From: Gp6-AA40 sp050742535
GTDB taxonomy: Bacteria; Acidobacteriota; Vicinamibacteria; Vicinamibacterales; UBA2999
Assembly: GCA_050742535.1 (NCBI GenBank)
Contig: JBOGIQ010000007.1
Location: forward strand, 1-53,323
Length of the DNA stretch: 53,323 nt
Direction of reading: 5' to 3'
Part shown: positions 46,997 to 53,323 of the stretch, in pieces
Numbering within the stretch: position 1 is the stretch's first letter
How the letters are laid out: every line of letters starts with the position of its first letter
Notes under the pieces: model-generated
The model's input: the letters and a program-made list of their open reading frames with translations, nothing else
The model's database searches: none
What the model was told of the DNA's origin: nothing
Translations under genes and position numbers: made by a program

Positions 46997-47022
46997 GTAG
47001 AGGCCGACCTTCACGTCGGCCT
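46997..47022 (+). repeat. REP-like palindrome after lipA
   Basis: GTAG foot (46997-47000), stem AGGCCGAC (47001-47008), loop CTTCAC containing TTCA, complement GTCGGCCT (47015-47022). It lies in the 63-base gap between lipA and the aldo/keto reductase gene. Confidence 0.75.
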
Positions 47023-47037
47023 TTCAGGAGGCTCGAC

Positions 47038-47949
47038 ATGACGTCTTCCCCTTCCCGCCGTGATTTTCTTGCTTTGCTGTCGATGCTTCCCCTCACTGCC
47101 GCTGCGCCGGCACTCGCGCAACAGACGATGCCGGCCCGGCGTATACCGGGATCCGGTGAGATGCTGCCGGTCATCGGCCTCGGGTCGAGCAAGGTCGTCG
47201 AGGAGATTGCGAAGAACGGCGACGATCCGCTGCGGCAGGTGCTGCGGACGCTCGTGGGACAGGGCGGCAAGGTCATCGACACGTGGCCTCGGAACCCGGC
47301 CAACGATGCGCGCTTTGGCGCGGTCATCAACGAGGCGGAGTTCGGCGGCCGGCTGTTTGTGACGAGCAAGATCGATCGCGCTGGCAAGGACGCGGGCGTC
47401 GCGCAGCTCCGCGAGGCGCACAAGAACTACGGACGGAAGGTGCTCGACCTCGCGCAGATCTTCAGCCTGACCGACCTGGAGACGCACTGGCCGACGCTGC
47501 GCGAGTGGAAGGACTCCGGAATGGCGCGCTACATCGGCGTCACCGTTTCCGAGCCGCGGCGGCACGCGGACCTCGAGAGCTTCCTCAAGCGTGAGCGCCC
47601 CGACACGACGCAGGTGAACTACTCGATCACGGAACGGGAGGCCGAAGATCGGCTGATTCCGCTGGCCGCCGACCGCGGCGTGGCCGTCATCATCAACCGG
47701 CCCTTCATGAACGGCGCGTACTTCAAGCGCCTCGAGGGTCGTCCGCTCCCGCAGTGGGCGGCCGAGATCGGCTGTTCCACCTGGGCGCAGTTTTCGCTCA
47801 AGTACATCCTCTCCAACCCGCGCGTGACCGTCGTGCTCACGGAAACGAGCAATCCGAAGCACATGGCCGAAAACGCGCAGGCCGCATTGGGCCCGATGCC
47901 CGACGAGAACGTTCGCAAGCGGATGCGCGAGTTCATCGCCACGGTGTGA
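47038..47949 (+). CDS. Aldo/keto reductase-fold protein with Tat signal and missing catalytic residues
   Basis: The protein has 303 residues. A Tat signal (SRRDFLALLSMLPLTAAAPA, about 6-25) directs export in folded form. The fold reads as aldo/keto reductase (GEMLPVIGLGSSKV; GKVIDTWPRNPANDARFGAV; RLFVTSKIDRAG; MARYIGVTVSEPRR; ISxx-like TQVNYSITEREAEDRLIPLA). The catalytic tetrad is incomplete: the Asp (VIDT) and Lys (TSKI) are present, but the Tyr region lacks the YG motif, and the usual His reads as Phe (LAQIFSLTDLE). It is probably not a normal reductase; a binding role is possible. Its gene follows lipA. Confidence 0.82.
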   Translation: MTSSPSRRDFLALLSMLPLTAAAPALAQQTMPARRIPGSGEMLPVIGLGSSKVVEEIAKNGDDPLRQVLRTLVGQGGKVIDTWPRNPANDARFGAVINEAEFGGRLFVTSKIDRAGKDAGVAQLREAHKNYGRKVLDLAQIFSLTDLETHWPTLREWKDSGMARYIGVTVSEPRRHADLESFLKRERPDTTQVNYSITEREAEDRLIPLAADRGVAVIINRPFMNGAYFKRLEGRPLPQWAAEIGCSTWAQFSLKYILSNPRVTVVLTETSNPKHMAENAQAALGPMPDENVRKRMREFIATV

Positions 47950-47992
47950 GGTCACGGAGGGCGGCGGAGGAAGACGGATTTCACAAACTGCT

Positions 47993-48061
47993 TGAACCAC
48001 GAACGACACGACGATCACGAAGGCCACGAACAGATGTGGGCCCGTTCGTCTCCGTTTCTTC
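47993..48061. repeat. Composite CACGAAGA-type repeat
   Basis: ACCACGAACGACACGACGAT followed by CACGAAGGCCACGAAC forms one half. Positions 48040-48090 (GTTCGTCTCCGTTTCTTCGT, TCCTCCGTGTGAAACCGTGA) form the other half, which recurs inverted at 53217-53280. It fills the gap between the reductase-like gene and the PadR-like gene. Confidence 0.7.
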
Positions 48062-48111
48062 GTTCCTCCGTGTGAAACCGTGACCTCCGCCACCTCAGTT
48101 CCCTCCCGTAC

Positions 48112-48139
48112 TTGACACGAATCTTACAAAATGTAAGAT
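48112..48139 (+). promoter_or_regulatory. PadR-like operon promoter with palindromic operator
   Basis: TTGACA (48112-48117), 16-base spacer, TAAGAT (48134-48139). The perfect palindrome ATCTTACAAAATGTAAGAT (48121-48139) covers the spacer and -10 element, the usual position for autorepression. ATG 48149 is 9 nt after the -10 box and lacks a Shine-Dalgarno site, so the mRNA should be leaderless or nearly so. Confidence 0.75.
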
Positions 48140-48148
48140 CAGCAACCC

Positions 48149-48460
48149 ATGAGCGAAATACGCCTCCCCTCGATCTCGAGCACGGAGTCGCTCCTGCTCG
48201 ACTTGCTGGAACATCGCGAGCGATTTGGGCTCGAACTGGTCGATGCGTCCGGAGGCAAGGTCAAACGCGGCTCGGTCTATGTGACTCTGGCGCGCATGGA
48301 GGCCAAAGGCTTCGTTGAATCCCGGCAGGAGGACCGCCAGCCGGGTGCCATCGGGCTGCCGCGCCGGCTGTATCGGGCCACGCCCTACGGGCTGAAGGTA
48401 CGCGACGCGTACCGGATCCTGCGCGACGCGCTGGCCCTCAAACCGGTGGAGGCGCAATGA
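48149..48460 (+). CDS. PadR-like winged-helix transcriptional regulator
   Basis: The protein has 103 residues. The winged-helix core reads STESLLLDLLEHRERFGLEL then VDASGGKVKRGSVYVTLARM and EAKGFVESRQEDRQPG, ending in RRLYRATPYGLKVRDAYRIL. The GSVYVTLARMEAKGF segment is the PadR hallmark (GTLYxxLxRLExxGL). It lacks the long C-terminal dimerisation helix of some members. It heads the operon with the ABC exporter and TIGR03435 genes and probably represses it through the palindrome at 48121-48139. PadR regulators of exporters often respond to a drug-like ligand. Confidence 0.9.
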   Translation: MSEIRLPSISSTESLLLDLLEHRERFGLELVDASGGKVKRGSVYVTLARMEAKGFVESRQEDRQPGAIGLPRRLYRATPYGLKVRDAYRILRDALALKPVEAQ

Positions 48461-48903
48461 GCTTCTTCATCGGACGAATCGAATCGCTGTCGTCGCGCTT
48501 TCTGACCGAGCGATCGCATGAGTTGATCGTCGCACCGGCGATCGCCGACATGCAGCACGACGCCAACTCCGGCAACCTGGTCTCCGCCGCGCGGGCGCGC
48601 GCCTCCGTCCTCGCCGCTTTCGGCGGCGCGCTGTACGACGAGTTGACCGCCGACGCGAGCCTCCTCAAGATCGCCGCGTTAATCCTGATTCCGGCGTGCT
48701 ATTACACGTTCTTGATCTACCTGTGCCAGCCGCAGGCGGCGCTGTATGTCCAGGCGAATTTTGGCCGTCTGGTCCTGCCCGCGGCGATCGCGCTGCTGTC
48801 GATGCCGCCCGTTCTCGTCTGCTGCTGGCCCGAACGAACGCGACGTCGGACGCTGCAGTCGGACACCCTTCGACGTTGCTCAGGGCAGACGGCCGATGCC
48901 TGA
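48457..48903 (+). CDS. Small membrane protein of the PadR-ABC operon
   Basis: The protein has 148 residues and overlaps the PadR-like stop by ATGA. The N-terminal 70 residues are soluble and helical (ELIVAPAIADMQHDANSGNL; ARARASVLAAFGGALYDELT). Two membrane helices follow (about 72-92, LLKIAALILIPACYYTFLIY; about 103-122, LVLPAAIALLSMPPVLVCCW). The C-terminal 20 residues (DTLRRCSGQTADA) are encoded by a CCCTTCGAC/GCTCAGGG dispersed palindrome. I do not recognise the family. It could be an accessory subunit of the exporter. It overlaps the ATPase gene by 8 bases. Confidence 0.7.
   Translation: MSFFIGRIESLSSRFLTERSHELIVAPAIADMQHDANSGNLVSAARARASVLAAFGGALYDELTADASLLKIAALILIPACYYTFLIYLCQPQAALYVQANFGRLVLPAAIALLSMPPVLVCCWPERTRRRTLQSDTLRRCSGQTADA
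48867..48886. repeat. CCCTTCGAC-GCTCAGGG dispersed palindrome
   Basis: ACCCTTCGACGTTGCTCAGG with the next G forms an imperfect palindrome (CCCT...AGGG). From memory, repeats of this type occur widely in acidobacterial and other soil genomes. It sits at the 3' end of the small membrane gene, just before the ATPase start codon. Confidence 0.4.
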
Positions 48904-49672
48904 GCTGCGCGCCCGCGGCCTCACCAAACACTTCTCCGGCGTCATCGCCGTCCGGAATGTCGACTTCACACTTCAATCAGGCGAGATCGTCGGCTACCTC
49001 GGACCGAACGGCTCCGGCAAGACGACCACGCTGCGCATGGTCGCCGGCCTCGTCGATCCCTCGTCCGGGCGCGTCGAGTGCGACGGCCGCAACGTTCGCG
49101 ACGATCTGATCGCGTTCCGCCACCAGCTAGGGTACGTTCCTGAGGAACCATATCTGTATCCGTTCCTCTCCGGGCGCGAGTATCTGGAGCTGATCGGCCG
49201 CGTCCGTGAGATCCCTGACCGGCTGCTGACGATGAAGATCGACGGGTTCCTGGAGCTGTTCAGCCTGACCGGCGCGGCGGATCAGACCATTGCGTCGTAT
49301 TCCAAGGGCATGCGGCAGAAGATCGTCATTTCCGCCGCGCTCCTCCACGATCCGTCGGTCATCCTGTTCGACGAGCCGGAGTCCGGCCTCGACGTCACCA
49401 CCACGCTCGTCCTCCGGCACTTGATCCGTCTGCTGGCGGAGCGCGGCAAGGCGGTGCTCTACAGCTCGCACATCCTCGAAGTGGTCGAGCGCGTGTGCTC
49501 CAGGGTCATCGTGCTCTACCAAGGCGCCGTCGTTGCCGACGACTCCGTCGAACACCTGCAGGCGCTGATGTCGCGGAGCTCGCTCGAAGGCGTCTTCTCA
49601 CAGCTGGTGATCAAGGAAGATCCGGCGCGGATCGCCAGCGATCTCGCGGCGGTGGCCGCGCTCGGGAGCTAG
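48896..49672 (+). CDS. ABC transporter ATP-binding protein (ABC-2 exporter type)
   Basis: The protein has 258 residues from ATG 48896. Nucleotide-binding motifs: Walker A GYLGPNGSGKTT (about residues 36-47), Q-loop FRHQLGYVPEEPYLYPF, signature ASYSKGMRQKIVISAAL, Walker B VILFDEPESGLDV and switch His in YSSHILEVVERVCS. The E after SG in DEPESGLD is the normal exporter variant. It energises the permease encoded 6 bases downstream. The open frame extends 5' of 48896 but only as antisense-free overlap with the small membrane gene; the conserved start MPELRARGLTKHF fixes the start. Confidence 0.94.
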   Translation: MPELRARGLTKHFSGVIAVRNVDFTLQSGEIVGYLGPNGSGKTTTLRMVAGLVDPSSGRVECDGRNVRDDLIAFRHQLGYVPEEPYLYPFLSGREYLELIGRVREIPDRLLTMKIDGFLELFSLTGAADQTIASYSKGMRQKIVISAALLHDPSVILFDEPESGLDVTTTLVLRHLIRLLAERGKAVLYSSHILEVVERVCSRVIVLYQGAVVADDSVEHLQALMSRSSLEGVFSQLVIKEDPARIASDLAAVAALGS

Positions 49673-49678
49673 ACGGCC

Positions 49679-51439
49679 ATGCGGGCGACGAGCATCCACT
49701 CGACGCTCACGCGCCACTTCATCCGCCGTTTTCTCGAAAACGATCTGATCTCGCCGGAGGCGGACCGGTCGCAACTGCTGGCCGTCGTCGGCGCCGCCCT
49801 GTTCTCGGTCACGCTCCTGATATCGCTGTTCATGTCGTTCGCCTATATCGGGCTGCCGCGGACGCCGTCCCAGCTCGCCCTGTCGGCGCTGAACGACAGG
49901 TATTTCTACATCTCGCTGTCGATGGTCGTGAGCGCGCTGCTCGCCGTCGCGCAGTGGGATTCGCTCGTGGTCGACGTCCGCGATGCGGCGATCCTGGAAC
50001 CGCTCCCTGTGCGTCCGACGACGATCCGGCGCGCGAAGCTGGCCGCCGTCGCCATCCTCGGCGGCGCGGCCGCGCTCGTCGTGAATCTGATGCCGACGCT
50101 CGTGTTCCCGTGGCTGCTGGTGTATCACACGCGGATGTCCGTCACCGCGATGCTGGCACTGATGGCCACCCACGCGATCGTGACCATTGCCGCCGGGGCA
50201 ATCGCCTACGTGACGATCATCGCCCTCCGGGAGACGCTGGCCGCGGTGCTGCGGCCTCGAACGCTGGCCGCTGTGTCTCCGCTCGTCCAGGGTTCACTGA
50301 TCGTGGCGCTGGGGAGCGCGCTCCTCCTAATCCCGCCCTCGTCCGATCGCATCGCGCAGCGCGTGCTCAGCGACGCACACGTGTGGTCACCCCCGCTGTG
50401 GTTCCTGGGTGTGTACGAAGTGATGGCCGGCGACATCGTGCGGCACGCGCCGCGATCGCCCGCCGTGCGGCCGCGCGTGCTCGCCGCTGAACCGTCAGCG
50501 GCCAAGGCGTACGACCGCAGAAAGTCGCAATTCGAGGCATTGGCCCGCCGGGCCGCGACGGCGTCCTGGCTCGTGATGCTGGTCGCCGCGGCCGCGTATT
50601 CATGGAACGCCCGGCGATTTCCCTCCGCCGCGCTGGTGCCGTCGCGCCGCCGGGCGCGCTGGCACGCGGGACGGCGGCTGGTGCAGATGCTGATCGCCCG
50701 CGGTCAGACGATCCGCGCCGGCTTCTTTTTCACGCTCGCTGCCGTCTGGCGCAGCAACCTCCATCGCCTGACGCTCGCCTGCGCGGGAGCGGCCGGCGTC
50801 GCCGCAGCGGTCGTCACGCTTTCAGGCCTCGACCTGGAGGGTGTATCGGGTGCGCGCGCCGTCCCGACCGGAGTGTTTGCCATTCAGCCGATGTTTTACG
50901 GCGCGCTGCTGGTGGCGTTCAGGCACGGCATCCGTGTGCCTGCCGAATTGCGGGCAAACTGGGCCTTCCAGCTCGCGTGGCGCGATCGCGGGCGCCAGTT
51001 CCTCACCGGCGTGAGACGCGCCGCGCTTGCCGGAGTCGTGATTCCCGCCCTGCTCGTCGTGCTGCCGCTCTTCGCGTACCTTCTTGGACTTCCGCTTGCG
51101 CTCGCTCACGCCGCCCTCGGGCTTGCCGGTGCCGCCGTCGTCCTCGAGGTGCTGCTGTTCTCGTACGAGAAGGTGCCGTTCACGTGCACCTATGTGCCCA
51201 GTGAAAACCTCAAGGCCTTTGGCATCCCGTATGTCGTCGCTTTTTTAATCGGCGCATCGATATTCGCGGGGATGGAGCGTGCCGCGCTTCAGGACCCGTT
51301 GGCCTGGCTGCGCCTGGTCGGCCTGCTCGTCCTGATCACCGGCGGGCTTCGTGTGGCCTCGTTGCGGCGCACGAGCCGGCCACCAGTGGACTTCGACGAA
51401 GCTCCTACCACAACACAGCGACTGGGGCTGCACACATGA
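49679..51439 (+). CDS. ABC exporter permease, large multipass protein
   Basis: The protein has 586 residues from ATG 49679. About 12 membrane helices are visible in two halves (for example LLAVVGAALFSVTLLISLFM; LAAVAILGGAAALVVNLMPT; LAGVVIPALLVVLPLFAYLL; VVAFLIGASIFAGMERAAL). Soluble loops include AQWDSLVVDVRDAAILEPLP, where ABC-2 permeases contact the ATPase. The central loop is proline/arginine-rich. It resembles two fused ABC-2 halves. The substrate is unknown. Its stop overlaps the first TIGR03435 gene of the operon by ATGA, tying that family to export. Confidence 0.85.
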   Translation: MRATSIHSTLTRHFIRRFLENDLISPEADRSQLLAVVGAALFSVTLLISLFMSFAYIGLPRTPSQLALSALNDRYFYISLSMVVSALLAVAQWDSLVVDVRDAAILEPLPVRPTTIRRAKLAAVAILGGAAALVVNLMPTLVFPWLLVYHTRMSVTAMLALMATHAIVTIAAGAIAYVTIIALRETLAAVLRPRTLAAVSPLVQGSLIVALGSALLLIPPSSDRIAQRVLSDAHVWSPPLWFLGVYEVMAGDIVRHAPRSPAVRPRVLAAEPSAAKAYDRRKSQFEALARRAATASWLVMLVAAAAYSWNARRFPSAALVPSRRRARWHAGRRLVQMLIARGQTIRAGFFFTLAAVWRSNLHRLTLACAGAAGVAAAVVTLSGLDLEGVSGARAVPTGVFAIQPMFYGALLVAFRHGIRVPAELRANWAFQLAWRDRGRQFLTGVRRAALAGVVIPALLVVLPLFAYLLGLPLALAHAALGLAGAAVVLEVLLFSYEKVPFTCTYVPSENLKAFGIPYVVAFLIGASIFAGMERAALQDPLAWLRLVGLLVLITGGLRVASLRRTSRPPVDFDEAPTTTQRLGLHT

Positions 51440-52344
51440 AGCGCGTTGGTATCGGAGTGACGGGATTCCTCGTCGTGCTTGCTGCATTCGCCGGTGCTCA
51501 GGCGCCATCCACCCCGACGTTCGAGGTCGCGTCGGTCAGGACGAATCGATCGGGCGCGCCGCTGCAGATACTGCCGACGCTTCAGCCCGGCGGACGTGTA
51601 TTCGCGATCAACCTGCCGTTGCGTGAGTTCATTCAGGCCGCGCACGGGCTGCGGGACAACCAGCTGCTTCTCGCGTCGCCGCTGGCCGAAGCGCGGTTCG
51701 ATCTCGAAGCACGGGCGGGCGGCAGCGCCACGCCTGAACAGGCGGCGGCAATGTTGCGCGCGCTGCTCATCGAGCGCTTCAGCCTGAAGACGCACGGTGA
51801 AACGCGCCAGCTTCCGGTGTACACGCTCGAGCGGGTCAACGCCACCCGTCTTGGCGCGCAAATCAAGCCGTCAGGGCCCGAGTGCGCACCGCTGACGATT
51901 CCGAGCGGGCCCGCAGCGCCGCCACCACCGCCACCCCCGCCGCCGTCGATGGCAGGCTTGCGGCTGGGCCCGCGGGAAGACGGCGCGAGCTGCCCGTCGA
52001 TGTTCTTTCCCGGCACCTGGTCGATGCGATCGATGAGCATGCGAGCCTTCGTCCGTGCTCTCGAACGTCTGGTCCGCCGCGCCGTCGTGGATGGGACCGG
52101 ATTGACCGGAGAATTCGACCTCGATCTCACGTATACGCCGGAGAGCTTCGAGGTTCCATTCGCCGGAAATGTCCTCGGCGGGACGGTCGGAGGCCCCGAG
52201 GGGTTCGGGCCTGGAGCGCCACAGCGCACCGGGCCATCCGTGTTCACCGCCCTGCGCGATCAGTTAGGCCTGCGGCTTGACGCTGGCCGGGCGCCCGTGG
52301 ACGTTCTCGTCGTCGACGACGTGCGCCAGCCCAAGGAGAACTGA
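51436..52344 (+). CDS. TIGR03435-family secreted protein (second copy)
   Basis: The protein has 302 residues from ATG 51436. A signal peptide (1-21) precedes TFEVASVRTNRSG (family start), RLPLREFIQAAHGL-like text (INLPLREFIQAAHGLRDNQL), MLRALLIERFSLKTHGETRQ then LPVYTLERV, and SGPECAPLTIPSGPA. A run of eight to nine prolines follows (about 160-170). The end reads VDGTGLTGEFDLDLTYTPES with VFTALRDQLGLRLDAGRAPV and VLVVDDVRQPKEN. The function is unknown. It is translationally coupled to the exporter permease gene. Confidence 0.94.
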   Translation: MKRVGIGVTGFLVVLAAFAGAQAPSTPTFEVASVRTNRSGAPLQILPTLQPGGRVFAINLPLREFIQAAHGLRDNQLLLASPLAEARFDLEARAGGSATPEQAAAMLRALLIERFSLKTHGETRQLPVYTLERVNATRLGAQIKPSGPECAPLTIPSGPAAPPPPPPPPPSMAGLRLGPREDGASCPSMFFPGTWSMRSMSMRAFVRALERLVRRAVVDGTGLTGEFDLDLTYTPESFEVPFAGNVLGGTVGGPEGFGPGAPQRTGPSVFTALRDQLGLRLDAGRAPVDVLVVDDVRQPKEN

Positions 52345-52345
52345 C

Positions 52346-53206
52346 GTGCGGATTCGTGTTGCCCTGATCTGCCTGCTCTTCGTCATCACGTCGCTCGTGC
52401 AGCTCATCGCGCAGCGTCCGCCGGCCTTCGACGTGGTCTCGGTCAGGAGGTACCAGCCGGATGGAAGCGGGCGGGTGGATGATGCCATCAGCATTTTTCC
52501 GGGCGGGCGGCTCAGCGCTCCCGGCGCAACGCTCCAGGGTCTGATCACCACGGCGTACGGTCTCCTCGATATTCAAGTCGTCGATAGTGGCCGCATGCTC
52601 GGCTCCGCTCGCTATGAGATTGAGGGACGCACCAAGCCGGACGTCAGCCTTGTAGACGCCCGCGTGATGCTGCGAACGCTGGTGACCGAGCGGTTCGGCC
52701 TGGTGACGCATCGCGAGTCGCGGGAGTTGCCCGTCTACGTGATGACGATCGACAGGAAGCCGGGCCCTCAGCTGCGTCCGTCAGGCCCCGAATGCGCGAT
52801 GCCCAAAGGTCCGAACGGAGCACCGCCGCCGCCCCCGCCACCTGGCGGCCCCACGGCCGGGCGCATCCTGAGTCTCAACGGCTACGCCTCTCGAGGCGGT
52901 GCGCTGTTCTTCAACAGCACGAACGGCGGGCACTGGTCGCTCAGGGAAATGACGATGGCGCGATTTTCGGAACGCCTCGTCGGGTTCGTCGGCCGACCGG
53001 TCCTCGATCGTACCGGGCTCGACGGTGCGTTTGATATCGACCTGACCTACACGCCCGACAACCCGGTAGTCGATACGTCGAACGCGCCGAACGCACCATC
53101 ACTGATCACCGCCCTGCGCGAGCAGCTCGGTCTCCGCCTCGAATCGACGCGGGCGCCGGTCGACGTGCTCGTGATCGACAGCGTGCAGACGCCGACGGAG
53201 AACTGA
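52346..53206 (+). CDS. TIGR03435-family secreted protein (third copy)
   Basis: The protein has 286 residues from GTG 52346, preceded by AAGGAGA. A signal peptide (1-22) is followed by PAFDVVSVRRYQPDG (family start), GATLQGLITTAYGLLDIQVV, MLRTLVTERFGLVTHRESRE then LPVYVMTIDRKPG, and SGPECAMPKGPNGA. A run of prolines follows. The end reads LDRTGLDGAFDIDLTYTPDN with LITALREQLGLRLESTRAPV and VLVIDSVQTPTEN. It begins 2 bases after the second copy and is clearly its tandem paralogue. A CACGAAGA-type repeat follows its stop. Confidence 0.94.
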   Translation: MRIRVALICLLFVITSLVQLIAQRPPAFDVVSVRRYQPDGSGRVDDAISIFPGGRLSAPGATLQGLITTAYGLLDIQVVDSGRMLGSARYEIEGRTKPDVSLVDARVMLRTLVTERFGLVTHRESRELPVYVMTIDRKPGPQLRPSGPECAMPKGPNGAPPPPPPPGGPTAGRILSLNGYASRGGALFFNSTNGGHWSLREMTMARFSERLVGFVGRPVLDRTGLDGAFDIDLTYTPDNPVVDTSNAPNAPSLITALREQLGLRLESTRAPVDVLVIDSVQTPTEN

Positions 53207-53216
53207 ATCCCACCGC

Positions 53217-53323
53217 AGGGAGGTTACGGAGGGAACGGTCTCACAGGAGCAACGAAGGAACGAAGACGAACGGAGTTTCTTGATCTTTTTAACCAAGGTC
53301 ACGAAGGACACGAAGACCACGAA
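53217..53323. repeat. Composite CACGAAGA-type repeat at the window end
   Basis: GGAGGTTACGGAGGGAACGG and CGAAGGAACGAAGACGAACG are the inverted counterpart of 48040-48100. TCACGAAGGACACGAAGACC runs to the window edge. No gene is seen in the last 117 bases. Confidence 0.75.

Noticed and set aside
5917..47022. GTAG-foot palindromes as intrinsic terminators
   Set aside because: None is followed by a T-run on either strand, unlike the true terminator at 3195-3230. They may still affect RNA ends.
49679..53206. Mobile element or horizontally acquired island
   Set aside because: No transposase, integrase, attachment-site duplication or clear base-composition shift is visible; tandem TIGR03435 genes look like local duplication.
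1..53323. tRNA, rRNA or known riboswitch
   Set aside because: No cloverleaf with the TTC-arm consensus, no rRNA core sequence and no riboswitch core was seen by eye; short ncRNAs cannot be excluded without covariance searches.

Overview
The window looks like a high-GC chromosomal segment from an acidobacterium, most likely Vicinamibacteria-like. The main evidence is three TIGR03435-family genes, which are typical of Acidobacteriota. Supporting signs are GTG/TTG starts, tightly packed operons and dispersed extragenic palindromes. I see no rRNA, tRNA, CRISPR array, prophage or intact insertion sequence. Coding density is very high and no gene-free stretch exceeds about 250 bases.

Layout. 1-5344 (minus): the start of a TamB-like gene, a TamA/TamL-like Omp85 protein, a small membrane protein, an OmpA-family protein with a good intrinsic terminator, and a KGG-repeat stress protein. 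5594-8586: a YggX-like protein facing a two-gene unit of ATP-grasp protein and CCAEP-tail radical SAM protein. 8693-16224: POT peptide transporter, stand-alone LigD phosphoesterase domain, YvcK-like protein (minus), a hypothetical, TPM-domain/LemA pair, DinB-like protein and a multipass membrane protein. 16245-19511: a DAC-related (DACNV-like) sensor protein and two alpha/beta hydrolases. 19650-24150: OmpR-type and NarL-type two-component systems around a TIGR03435 gene. 24141-27189 (minus): a NatAB-like ABC exporter and a DUF72 protein. 27286-32219: SCO-type copper/redox protein, small cysteine-containing proteins, an EEP-family phosphatase/nuclease, a TlpA-like thioredoxin and an ECF sigma/anti-sigma pair. 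32469-35582: a giant secreted gluzincin/TolB/Omp85 fusion. 35675-38019 (minus): NTF2-like protein, TPR/double retropepsin protein, ferredoxin. 38021-45279: two outer-membrane barrels, three cupredoxin-like proteins, a histidine kinase and an NtrC-type regulator, with a sigma-54 promoter between the regulator and the second half. 45297-47949: UPF0173 hydrolase, lipoyl synthase and a degenerate aldo/keto reductase. 48149-53206: a PadR-like regulator, an ABC exporter and two TIGR03435 proteins in one operon with a palindromic operator.

Three genome-scale patterns stand out. First, about a dozen transcription-unit heads have a Pribnow-like hexamer only 6-9 nt before the start codon, which predicts leaderless mRNAs. 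Genes inside operons instead overlap by ATGA/GTGA or carry Shine-Dalgarno sites. Second, a family of small palindromes shares a 5' GTRG foot and a TTYA loop while the stem sequence varies with both arms compensating. They sit at gene ends, supply stop codons, and occur in frame inside the radical SAM gene. Third, other dispersed repeats (CACGAAGA-type, 9-bp minisatellites, GGCCTAA-type, CCCAACTTCC-type) lie at gene borders and in several cases encode protein termini, including a signal peptide.

The best candidates for an undescribed system are the CCAEP-tail radical SAM/ATP-grasp pair, the sigma-54-linked cupredoxin/porin cluster, and the PadR-ABC-TIGR03435 operon. All assignments come from reading motifs; no database search was possible.
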